Below, in pieces: positions 32,763-36,748 of a DNA stretch of 36,748 nt; position 1 is the first letter of the stretch; the number at the start of each line of letters is the position of its first letter. The notes beneath the pieces are model-generated. The model was not told where the DNA came from. It did not search any database and was given only the letters and a program-made list of their open reading frames with translations. Where the stretch lies: positions 1 to 36,748 of the forward strand of contig JAATFF010000100.1 of assembly GCA_015655335.1 (NCBI GenBank). Reading direction: 5' to 3'. Source of the stretch: Lysobacterales bacterium (GTDB taxonomy: Bacteria > Pseudomonadota > Gammaproteobacteria > Xanthomonadales > Rhodanobacteraceae). The position numbers and the translations under genes were made by a program.

Positions 32763-32789
32763 TAAAGTTCGTCCCACGCCCGCCGATAG
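32763..32789 (+). promoter_or_regulatory. sigma-28 (FliA) promoter of fliK
   Basis: TAAAGTTC, exactly 11 bases, then GCCGATAG matches FliA consensus TAAAGTTT-N11-GCCGATAA at 14 of 16 positions. The predicted start is near 32796 and the fliK GTG at 32850. Confidence 0.92.
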
Positions 32790-32849
32790 CGTCCCCAGGG
32801 TTCGCGAAAACGTGCGAAACAGCACCATCGCCAACCGGGAGAGCCACGC

Positions 32850-33980
32850 GTGATCATCCAGCCAACCAGCGTTGCCGCACTGACCTGGCTCGGTGCCGCC
32901 GCCGGCGCCAGCTCAGAGGGTTGGCGCATTGGCAGCGTGTTGTCTGCGCGTCCGCTTGGCATCAACGAACAAGGCTTGATGGTGCTGCAAATCGGCGCAC
33001 TCGCTGTCGAAGCCGAAGCCCCCGGCACCAAACTTCCTCCACAATTTCAGGTCCGCGTCCTGAGTCTGGGCGCGCAACCTCAACTGGAAATACTGGGCAC
33101 CGCCTCCCAGCTCGACGGCAACGTCAATCAAGCGCTGCGCGAACGCTTGCCGCAACAGAACGGCTATGCGCCCATGCTTTCCACCATGGGCGCTCTTTCG
33201 CAATGGTCCATCGTGCGCCAGCTGCCGCCCTATCTGCGTTCCGCACTCGCCTTGCTCGAACACAGCATGAGCACACCACAGGAAGTGTCCACGGGTGAGG
33301 GGCTGCGTCAGGCCGTCAATCGCAGCGGGATATTTCTCGAAGCACAGCTTGCGCAAGCACCGGCGAGCGACGCCAACACCACTCACGATGATATGAAGGG
33401 AGCGATGTTGCGCCTGGTGGCCATCCTGAAAGGTCAGCCCACGCTTGGCGAAAACAGTGACGTCGAAGTGGATCCGCCCTTGCTTTACCGCGGCGTGGTG
33501 CCCCAAGGACGATTGCCGCTTCCTTCGGAACTGGCCAACACCAGCGAAGCAACGGATTTTCTGCCCCGTTTATATACCGACGTACAAGCCGCGCTGGCCC
33601 GTCTTGAAGTGGCGCAATTGCAGGCGACACCCGGTCATTGGACGGTGGAGATTCCCATCCAAGATACGGAAGGTGCCGATGTGCTCCAACTGCTGTTGAA
33701 ACAACAGCAGGACGGAGAGCAAAACTGGACGCTGGGATTTTCGCTGGATTTGCCATCGTTCGGGCCGATCGTTGGAGAACTGCAGCTGCGTGGTCTGCGC
33801 TTGTCTGTGCGTCTGTGGGCGCAGCTACGGCAAACGGTCGATCGACTGGAAGAACAATTCGACGACTTGCGCTCTCGTCTCGACGCCACCGGTCTGTTTC
33901 TTGATCAGCTCAGTTGCCAGTTCGGCCTGCCGCAAGCGGGCAGCAGTGTGAGTGCGGTGTTTCTGAAGGCCACCGTATGA
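32850..33980 (+). CDS. fliK: flagellar hook-length control protein FliK-like
   Basis: This 376-residue cytoplasmic/secreted regulator that sets hook length is recognised mainly by its C-terminal domain: TPGHWTVEIPIQDTEGADVLQLLLKQQQDGEQNWTLGFSLDLPSFGPIVGELQLRGLRLSVRLWAQ has the FliK C-terminal pattern. The N-terminal two thirds are poorly conserved, with Leu, Ala and Gln-rich stretches as in other FliK proteins. The start is GTG at 32850, with GGAGAG six bases upstream. It overlaps the FlhB-like gene by ATGA. A sigma-28 promoter lies about 60 bases upstream. FliK and FlhB act together in the switch of export specificity, so the pairing is meaningful. Position relative to other flagellar rod and hook genes is unknown. 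Confidence 0.88.
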   Translation: MIIQPTSVAALTWLGAAAGASSEGWRIGSVLSARPLGINEQGLMVLQIGALAVEAEAPGTKLPPQFQVRVLSLGAQPQLEILGTASQLDGNVNQALRERLPQQNGYAPMLSTMGALSQWSIVRQLPPYLRSALALLEHSMSTPQEVSTGEGLRQAVNRSGIFLEAQLAQAPASDANTTHDDMKGAMLRLVAILKGQPTLGENSDVEVDPPLLYRGVVPQGRLPLPSELANTSEATDFLPRLYTDVQAALARLEVAQLQATPGHWTVEIPIQDTEGADVLQLLLKQQQDGEQNWTLGFSLDLPSFGPIVGELQLRGLRLSVRLWAQLRQTVDRLEEQFDDLRSRLDATGLFLDQLSCQFGLPQAGSSVSAVFLKATV

Positions 33981-34243
33981 CGACGCCACTCCTCCCCGCA
34001 CCGCAACGCAAAGTCGTGCTTCGTCTCTCGGGCGGCGATAGTTCAACGCCATCGAGCCTCAATGCCAACGACGTCGACAATCTGTTCAGGCATGCACACG
34101 CATTAGGCCTGCCGTTGCATCACAACGAGCAAGTTGCCGCGCTACTGGTGTCGCTGCGCATGAATGCGGATGTGCCGCCGCTTTTGTACGCCGCCGCCGC
34201 TGCGGTGCTCGCCAGCATTTACGAAGCATCGCGCAAGCCGTAG
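33977..34243 (+). CDS. FlhB-like C-terminal domain protein (FhlB/YlqH type)
   Basis: This is an 88-residue protein. The core (ANDVDNLFRHAHALGLPLHHNEQVAALLVSL) resembles the cytoplasmic C-terminal domain of the FlhB export-gate switch, but without the membrane part and without a visible NPTH cleavage site. Such FlhB-like small proteins are found next to fliK in many proteobacteria and may partly substitute for the FlhB tail. It is translationally coupled to fliK by the ATGA overlap and probably has no promoter of its own. It ends three bases from the convergent DUF2802 gene, leaving no room for a terminator. Confidence 0.87.
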   Translation: MTTPLLPAPQRKVVLRLSGGDSSTPSSLNANDVDNLFRHAHALGLPLHHNEQVAALLVSLRMNADVPPLLYAAAAAVLASIYEASRKP

Positions 34244-34246
34244 CCG

Positions 34247-34654
34247 TTAGGCTCGCTTGGCGTGCAAGCGCAACACCAGCTCCGCTTCGTTGCGCGAAAG
34301 CCCGCATCGCGCCATCAATTGATCCACGTCGCCACCTTCACGCGCCAACTGCTGGGCGAGTTCGTAGTTGCTTGCGGATGAGTGATGGCTCGCCGAGCGC
34401 AGCGCACCCATCTGCACGGCAGGAACTTCGACGGAGCGCCGCGATATCTCCGAGGTTCGATGGCGTGCCTCAAGCAGACCCAGACGATGATCGATCTTGT
34501 TCAAGGCATTGACCATCATCAATGCAGGCACACCGCCGGCATCGTGTTCCTGGACGACCGGAACACGCGCCGGGCGACGACCCTGGAACCAGAGCAACGC
34601 GAGCGTCGCCACCTGCATGGCACACAAAGCGACAATCACCACATCACGCCACAT
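34247..34654 (-). CDS. DUF2802-type membrane protein
   Basis: This 135-residue protein starts with one membrane segment (MWRDVVIVALCAMQVATLALLWF) followed by a cytoplasmic part. It ends in a DUF2802-like motif: NYELAQQLAREGGDVDQLMARCGLSRNEAELVLRLHAKR. This family regularly follows cheW or fli genes in gammaproteobacteria, and its role is unknown. The ATG at 34654 has AGGAG seven bases upstream; a longer frame to 34708 runs into cheW and is unlikely. It overlaps the end of cheW by 11 bases, so the two are expressed together. Confidence 0.85.
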   Translation of the reverse strand: MWRDVVIVALCAMQVATLALLWFQGRRPARVPVVQEHDAGGVPALMMVNALNKIDHRLGLLEARHRTSEISRRSVEVPAVQMGALRSASHHSSASNYELAQQLAREGGDVDQLMARCGLSRNEAELVLRLHAKRA

Positions 34655-35120
34655 GCTGCAACTCCTGATTGAGACGGCATAACCGCGCGACATCGAGCAA
34701 CGCGACAAAGCCGCCCTGCCAGCCCATCACAGCTTGCACGGGATCGTCCACGCGCCCCGACCGTCCGAGTGGCAGTTCGATAGCTTCGACCTTGGGTTGC
34801 AGAAGATCGCCCACGGCATCCACGCGAAAGCCGATGCGATGCGTGTCGTACACAAACACCACGATGCGTACCGAAGCCGGATCGCTCGGCGACACCTCAC
34901 TCAAGCCGAGACGGCGGCGGCCATCCATCACCGGCACGATGTTGCCGCGCAAGTGACAGATGCCGAGCAGATCGGCCGCCGCACCAGGCACCGGCGTCGG
35001 CGCACAGTCGCGGATAACCTCGCTGACTTGGTTAAGCAGCACGGCGTAATACTGACCATCCAATTGAAAGGACAACCAGGGTTCGCGCGCAATCACTTCG
35101 ATGTTAGGAACTAGGCTCAT
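34644..35120 (-). CDS. CheW-domain protein (mot cluster)
   Basis: This 158-residue single CheW domain contains WLSFQLDGQYYAVLLNQVSEVIRDCAPTPVPG, LGICHLRGNIVPVMDGRRRLGL and a FVALLDVARLCRL ending. It is clearly distinct in sequence from the CheW at 14450-14956, so it may serve another receptor set or array. It lies 9 bases after motB. Its place at the end of a motAB operon is common in Xanthomonadales and Pseudomonas. I leave the symbol empty because the window has two CheW genes. Confidence 0.93.
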   Translation of the reverse strand: MSLVPNIEVIAREPWLSFQLDGQYYAVLLNQVSEVIRDCAPTPVPGAAADLLGICHLRGNIVPVMDGRRRLGLSEVSPSDPASVRIVVFVYDTHRIGFRVDAVGDLLQPKVEAIELPLGRSGRVDDPVQAVMGWQGGFVALLDVARLCRLNQELQHVA

Positions 35121-35129
35121 GCGTCGGCG

Positions 35130-36236
35130 CTAACCCTTATCGTCGGTCGTGGTCAGATGTGATGGCGGTGCCACCGCGGGCGTCGTGACAATGGTCGCCA
35201 CGGGTGCAATGACTTGGGGAGCAGGAATCGTAGCGGGCGCCGGAGCCGTCAATGCCGGCGTCGGCGGTGCGGATACGGGGGTCGCAGGCGTGGTGGATGC
35301 GACGCTCGCCGACGATGCCGCCGTGGCCGCGGCCATTTGCTCATCCGGCACATTCGTATCGGCGTCGGCGGTCTGATTGATCTGATTGCTGTTGGTATAA
35401 AAACGTCGCGGTGTCGCTTTGTCGCTCAGCACGACTACCAGCACACGCCGGTTTCTATTGCGACCGTCCGCGCTGGTGTTGTCGGCGGCCGGGTGATATT
35501 GCCCCCAGCCGACAATACCCAGACGTTCCGGATCGACGCCGTGTACGGCAAACAAGCGCGCCACACTGGCCGCTCGTGCTGCCGACAATTCCCAATTCGA
35601 GGGGTAGACCGAGGTATCGATCGGCACATCGTCGGTATAGCCCTCCACGCGCAACGGATTGGCGAAGGGAGCAAGGATGCTGCCGAGACTGGTCAACACG
35701 TCGTTGGCCGATGGCGATAGCGTGGCCACGCCGCTGGGGAACAAGATGTCCGTGCGGATCTCGATTTCCAGCCAATTGGGCGTGCGCCGAATTACCACCA
35801 GCTTCTTGTCGATCAGCGGTTGCAGCGCGTGCTCAACTTCGCTGCGGATGCGCTCAAGATTCTGTTGGTCATCGCTGAGCTTCTCTTTGCTATGATCCGA
35901 TGGCGTACCCGGCATCGTGTCCGGCGCGCTGATGTGCTGGGTCAGCACCGGCAGCAGAATCTGCGCCAATGGCGTGCGCGGTATCGGCGCAGGCTTGCTG
36001 GTCGGCACCGGCATGCTCGACTGCGGCGCGTTCGGTGTCAGCGGCTGGATCACGGCACGCGATCCGTTGAACGCCGCGGAGATCGCTTGCGCAAGCGCGC
36101 GATACTTGGTGGTGTTGACGCTGGACATCGCGTAAAGCACCACGAAGAGCGCCAGCAGCAGCGTCAGCAGATCCGCATACGGAATCACCCACGCTTCGTG
36201 GTTGGCGTGCTCCTCGTGCTTGTGCCGACGTCTCAT
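35130..36236 (-). CDS. motB: MotB/MotD flagellar stator protein
   Basis: This 368-residue stator subunit couples proton flow to flagellar rotation. A basic N-terminus precedes a TM segment (about 17-37, YADLLTLLLALFVVLYAMSS) that carries the proton-binding Asp22. A linker of about 125 residues leads to an OmpA-like peptidoglycan-binding domain (about 170-275) with ILFPSGVATLSPSANDVL and VEGYTDDVPID. A low-complexity tail rich in Ala, Pro and Thr (about 290-368) is longer than in E. coli MotB. Its ATG overlaps the motA stop (ATGA). In Pseudomonas the equivalent second pair is called MotCD; which pair this is cannot be decided here. Confidence 0.95.
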   Translation of the reverse strand: MRRRHKHEEHANHEAWVIPYADLLTLLLALFVVLYAMSSVNTTKYRALAQAISAAFNGSRAVIQPLTPNAPQSSMPVPTSKPAPIPRTPLAQILLPVLTQHISAPDTMPGTPSDHSKEKLSDDQQNLERIRSEVEHALQPLIDKKLVVIRRTPNWLEIEIRTDILFPSGVATLSPSANDVLTSLGSILAPFANPLRVEGYTDDVPIDTSVYPSNWELSAARAASVARLFAVHGVDPERLGIVGWGQYHPAADNTSADGRNRNRRVLVVVLSDKATPRRFYTNSNQINQTADADTNVPDEQMAAATAASSASVASTTPATPVSAPPTPALTAPAPATIPAPQVIAPVATIVTTPAVAPPSHLTTTDDKG

Positions 36237-36748
36237 ACGAGATAACCCTGCAACTTGCTTTCGATCTGCCGCGGGTTATCGCCCTGCGCAATCGAGATCA
36301 ACCCTTCGATCAGAATTTCCCGCACCTGGGTCTGCTTGTTGATCAGCGCCTTCAAGCGCGCACCGATCGGCAACAACAACAGATTGGCGAGACTGATACC
36401 GTAGATGGTCGCGACGAATGCAGCCGCGATACCGTGGCCGAGCTTCGCCGGATCGGTAAGATCGCGCATCACGGCCATCAAACCTAACACTGCGCCGATG
36501 ATGCCCATCGTTGGCGAATACACGCCACCGGTTTCGAAGACTTTCGCGGCGTGCAAATCGACTTGCTCGCGCGTTTCCACTTCCAGTTCCAGCACGCTGC
36601 GGATGGCTTCCGGCTCGCTGCCATCCACCAGCAGCTGCAAACCTTTCTTCACGAACGGATCGGGCTCGGCATCGATATGCGGTTCCAAACCGAGCAGACC
36701 CTGGCGGCGCGAAATCTCGCTCCAGCCGATGACACGACTGATCAGATC
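36233..36748 (-). CDS. motA: MotA/MotC flagellar stator protein, C-terminal part (cut by window end)
   Basis: The last 171 residues of a MotA family protein. The frame is open to the window edge and reads ISRVIGWSEISRRQGLLGLE just inside it, then the cytoplasmic loop with VEHREQ-like charged residues (ELEVETREQVDLHAAKVFETGG). The last two TM helices are YSPTMGIIGAVLGLMAVM and IAAAFVATIYGISLANLLLLPIG. The conserved P and G of TM3 are present. Charged loop residues that contact FliG are seen. The N-terminus and promoter lie beyond the window. Confidence 0.95.
   Translation of the reverse strand, partial: DLISRVIGWSEISRRQGLLGLEPHIDAEPDPFVKKGLQLLVDGSEPEAIRSVLELEVETREQVDLHAAKVFETGGVYSPTMGIIGAVLGLMAVMRDLTDPAKLGHGIAAAFVATIYGISLANLLLLPIGARLKALINKQTQVREILIEGLISIAQGDNPRQIESKLQGYLV

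Noticed and set aside
1..36748. CRISPR arrays, insertion sequences, integrases, prophage genes or rRNA
   Set aside because: No regularly spaced repeats, transposase or integrase motifs, or rRNA sequence were seen anywhere in the window; the tRNA-Arg gene has no neighbouring integrase or repeated 3' end.

Overview
The window looks like chromosomal DNA of a GC-rich gammaproteobacterium of the Xanthomonadales, most likely the Rhodanobacteraceae (Dyella, Luteibacter or Rhodanobacter type). This is inferred from the style of the flagellar/chemotaxis genes (fliK plus a short FlhB-like gene, motA-motB-cheW-DUF2802, and a compact che operon with CheD and STAS proteins), from the codon use and from the accessory genes. 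No taxonomic marker is present, so the placement is not proven.

Layout. 1-3018: the start of an alpha/beta hydrolase (cut by the window edge), a nearly empty stretch with one possible small membrane protein, an NTF2-like protein, a DUF6630 protein and a TetR-type repressor. 3048-8080: a perfect palindrome very like tetO separates the repressor from a divergent Tat-exported M19 dipeptidase-like protein. Then come tRNA-Arg(CCG), a large secreted M61 metallopeptidase, an outer-membrane beta-barrel protein and a small secreted protein, the last two each with a clear terminator.

8302-19627: one long minus-strand chemotaxis operon. It is headed by a sigma-28 (FliA) promoter and ends at a terminator. 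In transcription order it reads STAS, cheY, cheA, mcp (Cache), cheW, mcp (helical-bundle sensor), cheR, cheD, cheB, mcp-like receptor without an ectodomain, STAS. Upstream of the promoter lies an unexplained intergenic segment that can fold into nested hairpins.

19993-25687 (minus strand): an exported metallo-beta-lactamase-fold protein, a SnoaL-like protein, a DUF6196 protein, a GNAT acetyltransferase, a threonine-synthase-like gene broken by a single in-frame TGA, and a dicarboxylate/amino-acid:cation symporter.

25811-27921 (plus strand): the most intriguing unit. A 47-codon ORF precedes an ATP-grasp ligase, which overlaps an FMN-dependent luciferase-like monooxygenase by ATGA. This may be a small peptide-modification (RiPP-like) cluster, but the peptide gene is not proven.

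27983-32370 (minus strand): a periplasmic cupin and a three-subunit membrane dehydrogenase (Tat-targeted subunit 3, GMC flavoprotein with a cysteine cluster, triheme cytochrome c) of the gluconate/sorbitol/glucose dehydrogenase type. 32763-36748: a second sigma-28 promoter drives fliK and a FlhB-like gene. Facing them are motA (cut by the window end), motB, cheW and a DUF2802 gene. The right end and the che operon therefore both serve flagellar motility and its control.
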